A stretch of DNA of 64,000 nucleotides from Loxodes magnus (Eukaryota; Ciliophora; Karyorelictea; Loxodida; Loxodidae), in contig CAMPDV010001282.1 in NCBI GenBank assembly GCA_946699065.1, positions 42,873 through 106,872 of the forward strand, read 5' to 3'. A program made the translations under genes and the position numbers. The notes beneath the pieces are model-generated. The model saw nothing but the letters and a program-made list of their open reading frames with translations, searched no databases and was not told the DNA's origin. Of the stretch, positions 48,234-59,850 are shown in pieces. The stretch's first letter is position 1. Each line of letters opens with the position of its first letter.

Positions 48234-51154
48234 TCAGTTTTTTTTTAGCGCTGAATAAATAAAAGTTCCGAAATCATAGAGTCTTTGCTTCACTTCCATA
48301 CTTAATTGTTCACATTCTATTATTTTCTACATGCGAAGGCCTGTAATAAGGTTATGTGAAACTCCATCATTGTTAATCTGCATTATAAATAGCTTACATT
48401 CTGTTAATCTAAATGATTTCATTTTATTATATTGCTTTTTAAAAGTTCATGTTCTCCTTTATCTCTTCCTATAGTTAAAAAGCGAAGAAGAATTTGAACT
48501 TATAAGATACTACCGAAAACAAGCAAGTTATCCAAATTAGCTCTTGATGAGTGCTTAATCTTACATTTTTCAGGATATAAGCAAATATACCTAACAAAAT
48601 TTTTGCTTAAAATATAGAATAAAATGAGCATAATTGACTAATGCCTGAATAAATTACTTACCTCTTCTCAGTTATAGAGTTAGAACCGAAATTTCTAATT
48701 CTATTTTATTCAAATTAACTGAGATTTTCTATATTTTTAGTTTCCTCTATATTTATGAAACTTGATACTAGTCATTGCTTAAAGTTATTAGGTAGCTACT
48801 CGAAATTATAGCGTAAATCAAGCAGTCATTCATTAAGTATATCTAGAAAGTATTTGAGTTGCTGTTGAAATTTTAGAAATTGATGTGAAACTTAATTTTA
48901 ATTTTCTTGATATAATAATTAAGAAAAATCAATTTGCTATTCATAAAAAAGCTTTTAAACCATACTCTTTGAGTACTTTCTCAGACACTTAAGTATTGTT
49001 TTCTGATTTAAAAATTAAATTTCTTGTCTGCTTAAATCCTTAAATGGGATGTTCATATCATTATTCCTTTAAACATTTTAATTAACTTATTTGTGATTTA
49101 TTTTTCTAGATTATTAGATCAATTTTTCATTTTATATCTCTTCAACATTTTCATCTTCATCTGAATCTTATTATAAAAAGGATTCAAGCAAAGCACTTTG
49201 ATCTTCGCTAAAATGAATTTTTTAGTTATTTTATTCCTAGGTTTAATGCAGATTTTATAGATCTCCAGAATCTTACTTTTCTTTATCATTAGGTATTATT
49301 TAATTTTTTTATTACTAATTATTTTGGTGCCCTTTTCCTTAATTTCCTTGCTTATTTATACTTTAAGTAATTTCCTATTGGTTTTACTTTTGAGAAACTT
49401 CATAGAGTTTATTGTAATATTAGCAGAGCTCCTTGAATTCTTTAGGAATTTATTAAGAAATTTTATTTTATAATTTTACCATTAACTGCTGTTTTAGTAT
49501 TGAGGATTATATTGTCTATTTTGGATTCTTAGACATTCTACTAAATTTTATTTTAGTTGATATTTTGCTTATTATTTTGCATTACTTTATTTTACTTTTT
49601 AAGATCAGTGTTTTTTTCAACTTTTGCTTATTTTTTTTCTTCTATTATAGCTTCTTCTTATATCTTATTCTTCGTTAAATCTTCCTGCTTTTGCTAAGGA
49701 ATCAGATCTTTTTATTTAATATTTTTTAGTGGACTATTACTTTAATTATGGTCATTCTTAACTTATAAAGATACATCTGCTTTATTTTAGGATTTCGATC
49801 TATATCTTTTATAAGATATTTATTTCACTTATAATTAATTTTTTTCTTTTATCTGGTAAGTTTCTTATTTAATACTAATATTCTACTCTTAAATTTTGTG
49901 TCCATCATAGTGGTAATTAACTACCTTCTATTATTAAAAAGGGATTTTAAGATTTAAATTATTTTCTTAAGCAGGCTATTAGTTACCAGCTTTATTTTAG
50001 ACTACTTAGATTTAGTTCTTTATAATATTCTTTTTTGCTTCTGCTTAAAATTCTTTTATTTTATAAGCTTAGTCAATTGCTCTAGCTTTAGTTATTGCCT
50101 CTTAGTTATGTGAGTTAGTAAGTTAAATTCTCAAGTCACTGGATTTTTAATTTATCTTTTCTGGTTTATTTTGAGATTTTGAAGCTTTTAAAAGGTCATT
50201 GCTACTTTGATAAGAAGTATTTACTTGCTCAAAATTTGAAGTCTTTGATCTTTTTTTTACTAATTTATTCAATATGCTTTGCCTCTTTTATATAGGACTA
50301 GAATTTAAGGAAATAGGAGTTTAATTATTAGGATTTTGACTTTTTGAAAAGTTATTTAATCAATTTTGGGTCATTAAAATCCTCCTTCTTCTTTTAAAGC
50401 ATTTAGCTTTCTTAATCAATCCTGGTCTTGTAGTCTTTGGCTCCATTTTAAATCAAATACTTGCCAAGCTGCTGCCTTACAAGTATCTAATATTTTTCCA
50501 TGCCAGATGATTTAGTAACTGCTTAATTTTTAGAAAATGGACTATTTTACGAGTGCATTACACTTTCAATATTTTTAGGAGAGTTATGATTGTATTAAAT
50601 AATATGCTTAGGAGATAAATATATTGACTATTTTACTAAATACTGTTGATATTTGGTAACTAAATTTCTTTGATTTATTTCTGTTGTTGTAGCTATTTGT
50701 TTGGATTCGCTTATACACTCAATTTTAACTTGCACTTAGATTTCTATAATAAGAAGTCCGTCGAAGTATTTAGATATTAATGACCAAAATCTTATTGAAT
50801 TAAAAACTTTTGGCTTTACTTAGTTTAAGCATTTTATGAAGCAAATTAATAAACTTCAAAATTGTTTTGAATTACTTTCATGCAAGCATCGTAACTTTAA
50901 TTCAAGTCTTTCATTTGTTTTGTTTTAAGCTTTTCATTCTAAATTTCTTTTAAAGACTTTGCATTTACTTAATTAGATTTCTTTGGTATAGCTGAGGTTT
51001 ATATACTCTAAAGCAGCTCATTCTAACTTTCTGGAAGCTTATAAAGCTTAAGCTTCTAAGTCTGTTTTCCTTTCTTTTTTAAATTTTCCCGTTTCTATAG
51101 CAAATCCTATAAGTCTTTTTGTTACATAGTTTAGGCCATATAATTTTCTTTCAT
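48234..51154 (-). CDS. gene B: paralog of gene A, unknown function
   Basis: Minus-strand gene with start MKENYMAQTMQQKDLQDLL at 51154 and TGA stop at 48234-48236. The N-terminal words (LYKLPESQNELLQSI, LNQSYD) and the last 190 residues (FINIEETKNIENL, EKCKIKHSSRANLDNLLVFG, TIGRDKGEH, NNDGVSHNLITGLRM) match gene A. Introns of 17 nt (48645-48661) and 20 nt (48378-48397) occupy the same positions as in A. In the middle (about 49900-50800) the best frame changes, for example around DFG/EIQVQVK, so further introns are present but not resolved. Trp of KQWLVSSF is TGA at 48772-48774, where gene A has TGG. Function unknown. Confidence 0.65.
48378..48397 (-). other. 20-nt intron of gene B
   Basis: GTAAGCTATTTATAATGCAG, phase 0, same site as intron 2 of gene A. 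It joins LDQQN to INNDGVS. Confidence 0.8.
48645..48661 (-). other. 17-nt intron of gene B
   Basis: GTAAGTAATTTATTCAG, phase 2, same site as intron 1 of gene A. Confidence 0.8.
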
Positions 51155-52456
51155 ATTTATAATTTCCACATAAAATAAGAGGACTAAAAATGAATTACTA
51201 GAAAGTAGAATTAGGAATCTTTCTAGAAATACAACTATAGCCATTCTATACAATTAAGTATGACTATTAATAAAGATTATCCCTATTATGCTTTTACTTT
51301 AGTCTTTAATTAGGATTAGATATGTATATCAAAATTCCAATTTCGCTATTTATTTTTTTATTATCTCTTTAGCTTTTTTTTGGCTTACCTTTTATAGTTA
51401 AATTAATGGATTTTAATTTTAATTTAATGATATTTATTTCAGCTAAAATAAGCTAGTTTCATTCTAAATAATTTCACATAGTTAAAATGTTATGTGAATT
51501 AATTCATACTTTCACTTTTCTATTTAAATTCTATTTATTTAACCCCCTTAAAGAATTCAGATTCATATCTTAAAAACCATTATAAAATAAGTTGCATGGC
51601 TAGAAAAATTAAGGAAGGCATATCCTTTAAATATAAACCTTAATAAGCCAAGAGTTTATTACTTGGTTGATTAAACTGATATATTTGAAATAATTTACAA
51701 AATACTAAGATAAAATGAAGGTATGATGAATAACTTGATCACGATTCGTATAACTAGTGATATTTAAAATATTACTCTGCTTTAAGAATCTTTAAATTAT
51801 CTCCAAATAGATATAATTTTAATTAATCTTATGTTATAAAAGCTTATACAAATGTAAAACATCAGCTGAGATAAAGAGATTAAGTGGACTATTACAATAA
51901 ATAATTAGTCTTGCTTAGCTATCATTGATAATATATTAATAAATGTTTCTTTCTATTGTATATCGATTCAAATTTTACCCTTGTTAAGCATTATTATTTT
52001 ATAATTAAGTAATAAGCTATTAATGAGACTACTTTTACAAAGTAGCTCTTAAATTATTGGCCTTAATTTTAGCTAGTTAATTATCATTCAAGCTAAAGTA
52101 TAAAAGTTATTTTTTATAAATAGTTTAAATAAAAAAGAGTTATAGTTTAAGGGGTATTAGTACAATATATATTAATCTCTTTATAGAAAAACTAAAAAGT
52201 TTAAAGATATAGAGCTAAATTTTTTAATTATTTGATTTTTATTTTCCTAGCTTTCATTTTTCTAATGACCAAAGCATTTGAATTTTTCTATTAAAGACAA
52301 AAAAAACTATTTTAAATTAGTTATATAACTAAATTAAAATAATAAAAATAGGATTAATTTAAATAAAATATATTTAAAAGAATGTATTACTACTACTGGA
52401 AGTAATATAGCTATTAAAATCCTATTACTATTTAATAAAAATTAGTTAAAAATTAA
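51155..52456. other. intergenic, AT-rich
   Basis: Upstream of both gene B (minus) and the ORF1-like gene (plus). No feature recognised. Confidence 0.4.
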
Positions 52457-52970
52457 ATGGAGTTTAATATCAGACAGCATCTTAGCAAGGCCGAAATTAA
52501 GAAGGCTAGAAGAAAAGTCAATTTAATTTAAAAGTAAAAAAAGTTAGCCTTAGAATAATCAAACTCTTCATCTTCTTCCTAGGGAAAGCACATGGTTGAC
52601 CCAGAAACTTCTTGAATAGAAAAAGAATAAGTTGAAAAATTAAATAAAGTTATAGTCAAACAAGAAGAAACTATCTGAAATCTGACAAATTAAATTAGAG
52701 AAATTCTTATTAACCACGAACAACTCAACCTTGAAATAGATTAACCCAAAACAATATTAATAAATAATAAATAAATCACGAGATAATAAATTTGGTCCTA
52801 ATCTTAACTGCCTCCATCATCAGTTGTAACAATGTAGATTGAAGATCCTCAAAATAAATTAATAATATTTCAATCCTAAGAAAAAATAACAGAATAAGAA
52901 AATAGTAAAGAAACAACCTAAATGAACGCAAGAATTAAAAACATTGAAAAAGTTATGAATATTTTTATTT
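52457..52970 (+). CDS. retroelement ORF1-like coiled-coil protein, 3'-truncated
   Basis: From ATG 52457 the frame reads MEFNIRQHLSKAEIKKARRK, a Ser-rich patch (SNSSSSSQGK), then a coiled-coil stretch (EKEQVEKLNKVIVKQEETIW; IREILINHEQLNLEI) and a charged tail ending NARIKNIEKVM. It then runs into TTTA-type repeats at 52960-52975 with no TGA, where it meets the minus-strand ORF1 gene head-on. The layout matches ORF1 proteins of LINEs here (basic N-terminus, coiled coil), but the zinc knuckle is missing, so the 3' part is lost. TAA/TAG read as Gln and TGA as Trp. Confidence 0.5.
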
Positions 52971-52999
52971 AATTTATTTAATATTGTTTAATAGCAGAA

Positions 53000-53800
53000 T
53001 CATATCCGCCGTTCAAATAATGGGTTTAAAAGTTTAGTCCTTCTCTACCAATGATCTTTAGTTTTTCTTCCTTGCATTTCCTGTCCCATATCTGATTACA
53101 TTACAGTAATTCTACGCTTGAAAATTCTCCCTTCTTGATCACATCATAGCCTCTGAGCTCTTTGTATCTCTCTAAGTCGGTATTATCTTTTAAATTATTG
53201 AAATTATCTACATTTTTTTTGCAGATGATAACAACTTTTACAAAAGTAACATCGCTTTTTAGGTTTTCAGTTCTATTATTATGTTACTATCGTCCTTTAG
53301 TAAATTTTTTCATTTTCAATGTCCATTCTATTATGCTAGGGAATTTGCTGACTCTATTGGCTTTATTGGCTCTATATTGAGTTTTCAAGGAATTAATTTT
53401 AGTCCTAAATCTTCTTTACTTAGGAGTTCGTCTGATTAAGTTGATTTTTTTAATAATTTCAGAGAGCAGTGAGTTCTCTTTCCTAATTGGCCATTCTAAG
53501 GTCTAGAATATCCTAAAGCCCGTGTTAAATCTGCTCAGTCAGCTTTTCATTTTCCTTTCGTAATTTTCTAACCTCTTCCTGGAGGTTTAACACCACCTTG
53601 ACGAGCTAATCCATGCTCATCTGACCAGTAGGGTTAAATTCGGAGACCTCCTGATGTAGGATAGACTTGACCTACTTCCTCGGTTTCTCTTCTGAGGTGG
53701 GGGTTGTCGCAGTATGGGTGGTTTTTGAAGGTTTATTTGTTTCCTAACACTATAGCCTCCTAATTCTTTGGAGCTGGAAAGGATCACTTTCGGAGGTTCG
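53000..53800 (-). CDS. retroelement ORF1-like protein: coiled coil plus CCHC zinc knuckle
   Basis: A GC-richer minus-strand gene. One frame runs from about 53800 to TGA 53000-53002. It has a Thr/Pro/Lys-rich N-terminus (TNKPSKTTHTATTPTSEEKP), a coiled coil (DQLVKVVLNLQEEVRKLRKE ... MANQERELTAL), a Gln/Ser-rich linker, then KKRCYFCKSCYHLQKKC, a perfect C-x2-C-x4-H-x4-C knuckle. This is the RNA-binding ORF1/Gag layout. An ATG at 53804 is in another frame; the first Met in frame is inside GQMSMDQ at about 53607, so the true start is upstream of a frameshift or not ATG-marked. The coiled coil aligns with that of the gene at 56344. Confidence 0.65.
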
Positions 53801-53804
53801 ACAT

Positions 53805-56343
53805 TTTTTTTTGAAAAATTTTAATATAAGAACTCAAAATAAAATAGAAAGAAAAAAATGCTGATACTGTAGATCATAATGACATATTCTAAGAAGATTT
53901 AAAAATTTTTAAATCAAACAAAAAATCGAAGAATAAAAAGCATTAAGAATTTTATCAAGACTTTATGTAGCAAAGGAAGGGATCTATAAAAGAAAAATAT
54001 TTTAGAATTTTAGCAAGGAATCTGTTCATGAGAATTGTCTTCTCAATAAAAAAGACCGTAGTAATCCAACCACGTAAAAAAATAGTGGCAGCTGCGACCA
54101 GGTTTCAAGTCCTGTGATCGACAAACAATTTGATTAACATTAAGTATATTATTATTATTATTATTTAATAAAAATTAAAAAGTAATAACAAATATTTTAA
54201 GAGTTTGCTCTATATAAAAGACTTAGATTTATTAGCAATATTAATAAATTAATAATTATTTTAAAAAGGATTCAACCATTATTTTATTTAAAATATTCCT
54301 TATAAAAGTTATGTTTTAAATTAATTTTAAATGAAAATCTAGATTCTATAGAAGAAAGATTATAGAATATAATAACTTTAATAACTATAATTATTGCAAT
54401 ATCTTAGTTTATTTTTAGCTTTCTTTAATAATTTAATTATTATAAAAAACTTATTTTAAATAGAGAATTATCTTAATTTTTAGAAAAATTATTTAACTTT
54501 TATAAGATTTTTAGATTTTAAAATCTTAAGAATAAAAATGAATTTAGAAGGAAAGGTTAATTTTTAAATTGAAAAAGACTAAATACACTCTTTTTATTTT
54601 AAGTTTCTAGCCAGATAGTCTAATACTACGATTAGTTCTTAAAAAGATCAAATAAGAGTTATACTTATAAAATTATCGCTAATGATTAGATATTTCTTTC
54701 TTCGTGCAAAAAAAATTTTATATCCTAATTTTGTAAGATGAGCTCATGTGGAATCTTAATTAAGATTAAGAAAAAAAAAATTTAAATAAAAAATGATGTA
54801 AAATAGATTATTTAATTATTATAGATTTCTATAAAGAATAAAAACATATAAAGATTTATTTTTATTTGAATTATCTTAAAAAATTCTTATTTTTGCAAAG
54901 TTTTTTATATAAGTTAGAAATTTCTTTAAATAGTTTGAAATTTACTTAAATTTTAATTTTTTGGAATTATAGCATTTTAGCTTTTATTAGAGACAATAAA
55001 CTTAGATAAATTATCAAATTAAATATTAAGTTGTGATGTTTGTTTTAAAAAACGAATAAAATTTGCTCTAAGAAAAATAAAATTTTTCTAGTTTATTTAA
55101 ATCTTTATTTTTATATATTTTAAGTTATTAACTTATTAAAAATCTTTATTCTTACATTCAAAAACATACTAATTCCTGTTTGTTTCTTTTTTATGTTCTT
55201 AGAATGTTTTATTCAATGCTTTCTTTAGATTAAGTAAAACAAAGCTAGAGAATTGCAATATCTAACTTAGTTTTAAGATAGATTTATATCCCACAGAATT
55301 AGATTAATTAAACATTAAAAACTAATTAGGTAATTAACTACTTTCATTTAATAGTTAATAGAAAAAGCATTTAAATTTAAATATTTTTATAATTGGTTTA
55401 TTAACTTTAAGATATTTAAATTAATATCTTACAATCTCTTTAAGTAATTAATTTATTAACTTTGCTTTAAATAATTTATCTAAAAGCTATAGCTTATTTG
55501 TAATAAATAAGCTTTCTTTTTAAATTTTTTATTTTATTTGTTTTAAAATTTAAATAATTACTTAAACATTAAAAGTGTTAAAATAATAACCTTATCTATT
55601 TAAGTGTGTATAGTTTATTAGTAATTATGTAACTAAGTTAATTTATTTCATATTTAAATTAGTTAATACACATGAACTAGCTTCATTTTTTGTTTTGCTA
55701 GTATTCTTTAATCTTTTAAATTTTTAGCTCCTTTTTAATCGAAATTTTATTAATCAATTTTCAATTAATTTTTATGTTTATGATTAAAATTATTATTTTT
55801 TAAACGAGCAAAGATTAAAAATAAGAGAAGCAAAACGATTTAAAAAATAAAGTCAAATCAAAGCAAGATTATAGGACAAAGAGTTTCAAAAAGGGAGAGA
55901 AATCATAAAAAATAGTTTTGTTGGGCTGAAAGGCTAATATTATATAATTTAATTTGATATTCATAGTAAACCTTAAAATAGTTGCCTTTCTTAAATTTTA
56001 AACTAGTAAATCAAAATAAAGATTTTAGATTATAAGCTATTCAAACTTAAAAATTTAATTTTATAAAAACGCTAGCTTTATATATCAGAACTATTCTTAG
56101 ACTTTGATTATTTAGTACTTGTAAAAGTAAATTAATAACTAATACAATTACTTAATCTAAAATTAAAATTCCTTATTTAAGCTTTATTATTATATTTAGT
56201 TTTAAGGGAGAAGGTATACTAATTGAATGCTAAATTTGGACTAAAGTACTTCCTAATTACTTAATTAACTAAAGCTTACTCTGCTTTTATATTATAGCTT
56301 ATATTTCCTATCTCATGCTTTCATTAGTCTAATCTTAATAAAA
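53805..56343. other. AT-rich intergenic region
   Basis: 2.5 kb with no protein-like frame. A small GC-richer patch at 54075-54125 has a T-arm-like sequence but no full cloverleaf. The rest is AT-rich with homopolymers. Confidence 0.4.
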
Positions 56344-57420
56344 ATGGAAAGAGAATACAAAGGTTTTCTTGATTAAAAAAGCAGGAGTGACTATAAACTC
56401 TCTAGGATCAACGAAAAACCTGCAAGAAGATATCCCACCAATTTAAGACTCCTACTTCGGAAAAAAACCTTGAAATAAGTCAAAATATCCTAATTTTGGA
56501 AGTCTCTAATTTCACCACTAAGTAAAAAATAATTTATTATTAACTGATTAAAGTTGGACTTTAAGGAAGAGGTTAATAAGTTAAAGAAAGATAATAAGAA
56601 ACTTATTGAAAAACTAGAATCTACTGAATAAATTTAAGTAATACTTATGTCAAAGAAAAGAGAATTAAATGCCTTTTGAAGTATATTGCAATACTATTGC
56701 AATCAATCTTAAACTAGTAAAAGAAGCAAATAGAGCTTGGAAACAGAATAGAAGAATAAAAATAATTATATAAAGCTTTAAAATCAAATTAACCAAAAGG
56801 TTTAAGAAGCAACTCATAGATAATCATTAATCATTAAAATAACTGTTCGCCTTCCGACTTAATTGAAGTTTTAAATTTATAAAATCTCCGTTCCTGCATT
56901 TTCTTCTTTGAATTACATTTTTTCCTTGACTTCTATCTTTTTTATAATCTGAATTTAAAATTTTTTTTTTCCAGATTTTCCCATTTTCCGATGTGAAAAA
57001 TTTCATCACTTGTTACTTCAGTTGCTAACTCATAGATTATAGGAAAAAAGCTGGAGATAGAGTAAGTAAAGGTCACAATACATTTTATAAACATTAGAGA
57101 GCCAATTAAGAAGAAATGCTAATATTTTAGCAGAGAAAAACACTTATATCGATAATATTAGCTCTTCTAGGAGGTGGAAAGATAATTGAGAAGAGAGATA
57201 TTTATTAGAAGAGTAAAAATTGTAATATTATAGAAAGATGTTCTGCTTTTCCCTGAAATATTTAAAGAAAAAAATGGAAACTGATATTTAATTAAATCAT
57301 TAGAGAAGAGTGAGGAAGAGTAAGAAAACTCTGATTACAAAGAGAAATGGACTGCTGTGAAATGGGTCGAAAATCCCAGAAAATTAGCAAATTCTTACAT
57401 TTAGTATATCTTTAATAATA
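56344..57420 (+). pseudogene. retroelement ORF1-like coiled-coil gene with internal insertion
   Basis: From ATG 56344 one frame reads MEREYKGFLDQKSRSDYKLS, then a coiled coil (FKEEVNKLKKDNKKLIEKLE; MSKKRELNAFW). The coiled coil is collinear with VRKLRKENEKL ... NQERELTALW in the ORF1 at 53.0-53.8 kb. At 56811 coding is interrupted by a 205-base insert bounded by an 11-base direct repeat; it resumes at 57027 in the same frame (THRLQEKSWRQ, NTYIDNISSSRRWKDNWEER). Around 57290 the better reading shifts (SLEKSEEEQENSDYKEKW). No zinc knuckle is found in sense orientation, and no stop is placed. Likely a decayed LINE ORF1. Confidence 0.5.
56811..57037. mobile_element. 205-base insert flanked by 11-bp direct repeats
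   Basis: AACTCATAGAT occurs at 56811-56821 and 57027-57037, like a target-site duplication. The distance between copies (216) is a multiple of three, and the ORF1 frame continues across when one copy and the insert are removed. The insert contains a minus-strand frame of 60 codons without standard stops (MMKFFTSENGKIW) that is Lys/Arg-rich. Its origin is unknown. Confidence 0.55.
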
Positions 57421-59060
57421 TAAATAAATATAATCTTACATTCGATATACGTATTAAATTATATTTCTAAGTTAATCAGTAAAAATTAGAAAACAATTAT
57501 AGTAAGTGTGGTATGCAAGAATTAGACTTATAGGTATAAAGTATTTAAGAAATATAAGCATAGTAAAGAATAAATTTGTATATATATAGAGCTTTTAGAT
57601 AGAAATTTATTAGTGATTATTAATATAACGTGTCTCTAAGTATATTAGATTACTTAATTTAAGTTTAATGGCAAATAAAATGTCTTAATTAAGTCTCCTA
57701 ATTGCAATTTTATTTCTACATCAAACGTTCCTCTATTTCTTTTTTCAGTTAAAGCTTCACTAATTATCAATAAAAGTAATTATAAATTTTATCTTTATAT
57801 TCTTTAATCAAACTTTAAATTAGATAGATTAAAAAATATCCTTATAAAATGTGTATAAAAAAGACAGTCCAAAATACCACAAGTAAGCGAAATATCACTA
57901 ATTATCAAATAGAGAGAATAAATTAAGAATATAAGTATAAAAATAAATAGAATCTGAAAGCTTTGAAGAAACATTATAATGAATATAATTAATAACTCAG
58001 TGGAAAAACATAATAAAAATAAAATAAAAGGAATAAATAAATAGTACTTACTAAAATTAATTCCACAATTCGGACTAAAAATTTAGGCACTTTACTTAGC
58101 AAATTTAGCATATTTTGATTAATGACTCTCAAACCAGTTACGTGATGTAACTTTATAAGAAAATTTTTTGAATAGTAAGAAAAAATTAGAAGCTGGCTTA
58201 TAATCTGACTTACTTTGCTATTTAGACTAAAATTTAGGATTTTTCAAGTTTTTACATGTTTTCATACATAAGAGAATTCTATAATCAAAAGCTTCTTAAA
58301 TTCTAGAATAAAAATAGACTTCTTATAATGATCCTATTAAGTCAGCAAAAGCAATTTTCTTTCTTAATATAAAATAAAAAATGTAAATAAATAAATTTAA
58401 TATAAGAACCTATTAATAAATAAGTCAAAAATTAAAGAAACATATTTTCGTTAATTAAAGAAACATTTCCTTTATTATCTCCACTTTCTCAATAATATTC
58501 ACATAGGACATCGATTTGATACAAAGAAAAAAAAATGTAATTTTAGGAATTTAAAAACCTAAAAATTTTAATTTAAAAGCAAGAGGCTAAGATGCAAATG
58601 TTTGAAATTAAAATGAATAATTATTAAGAGAAAATTAATGGGAATAAAAGTTGATACTGTATTTAAATATAAAAAATAAAATAAATTTTTTTATAGTTTG
58701 CAAAATCATTTTCACTTATTAAACTCTAAAAAATCATATGATTGTTCTGACTGACAATTTTATTTATATTAGTAGCTTTTAAATGAAGAGTAAAACATAA
58801 TAAAAATTCTAATACATCTGGCTTAAGTGGTTCTTTTAATTAAAGTATATCATTAGTAAAATAAAACTGAAGATTTAAAAAGTGAATTCTAATTTTTTTC
58901 TGATAAACTAAATCAAACTTTGAAACCATAGCATCAATAAATCTTTGAATATCACTTCTAGAATTTAAGTTTTCTCTCCTTTAATTTTTGTAAAAATTTA
59001 ATTAAAAAAATGTTAATAAAAATATAAAGAAGAAAACTTAAGGCAATTTGTCAAAGTTAA
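57421..59060. other. intergenic, AT-rich
   Basis: Nothing recognised on either strand. Confidence 0.4.
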
Positions 59061-59850
59061 TCAAAAACATAAAATAATAATTATTTATTAAATTGAAAAC
59101 AAAACATAAGTGACGCTAAGTAAAAATGATGTTTGGAAGATTGGATATTGGGATAAAAGACTGATTGTGTATAAATTTGATAGCAAAAATCCAGAAATTT
59201 AGAATATGAGCTTTAGGATTTTTTAACCTTATTCTATAAATTCAGAGTTAAAAAATGAAGAAACTATTCAAATAAATAATTAGAAAGTAGATTAAAAATA
59301 AGAAATGTAGAAAGAATAGAAATGAAAAAAAGTTAGTTAATTAGTTAATATAAAAAAGAATTTAAACTCGCTTGAATTTAAATGAATGAATCAGGTTATT
59401 TAGAATTTGAGAAGCAAATCTAATTTAAAGAAAATATCTATTTCAAAAAAACGAAAGTTTGAATAAAAAAAAACAAAATAATTTATAATTATTAGAAATG
59501 AAAAATGATCTAGAAGACAAGAAAAAAGATTTAAATTTAGTAAAAATAAAAATTTTAAATAAAAGCAGAGGATAATGAATCAAATAAAAAAAGAAATAGA
59601 AGATTTAAGTTAAAACACTTCTATTTCTTAACAAAATGATAGAATGCTTGATGGAATCTTTTAATTAAATTAAGATAGCCTTAAATTTAATAATAAAATT
59701 AAAAATTAACTTTTTATAAGAATGTTCTAGACTTAAGCTAGAAATAAATAAAAATTTATAAAAATTTGAAAGAAATACGACAGAAACTTAACTAAAAAGA
59801 TATAATGCTACTAATTGTTAATTAAGTTATTTAAAAAAACTTAGTTGAGT
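59061..59850 (+). CDS. hypothetical Lys/Asn/Gln-rich protein
   Basis: Plus-strand frame with good composition over about 260 codons: KNDVWKIGYWDKRLIVYKF, then SFRIFQPYSINSELKNEETI and MNQIKKEIEDLSQNTSISQQ, a possible coiled coil. TGA reads as Trp several times. The first part (three Trp/Tyr-containing segments within 30 residues) looks like a folded domain that I cannot name. No start ATG in frame was found, so an upstream exon is probable. The end is not placed; the frame remains open into AT-rich sequence. Confidence 0.4.

Noticed and set aside
54075-54125. tRNA-like patch (CAGGTTTCAAGTCCTG resembles a T arm)
   Set aside because: The loop is one base too long, and no acceptor stem or anticodon arm can be paired around it. 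At best a tRNA pseudogene remnant.
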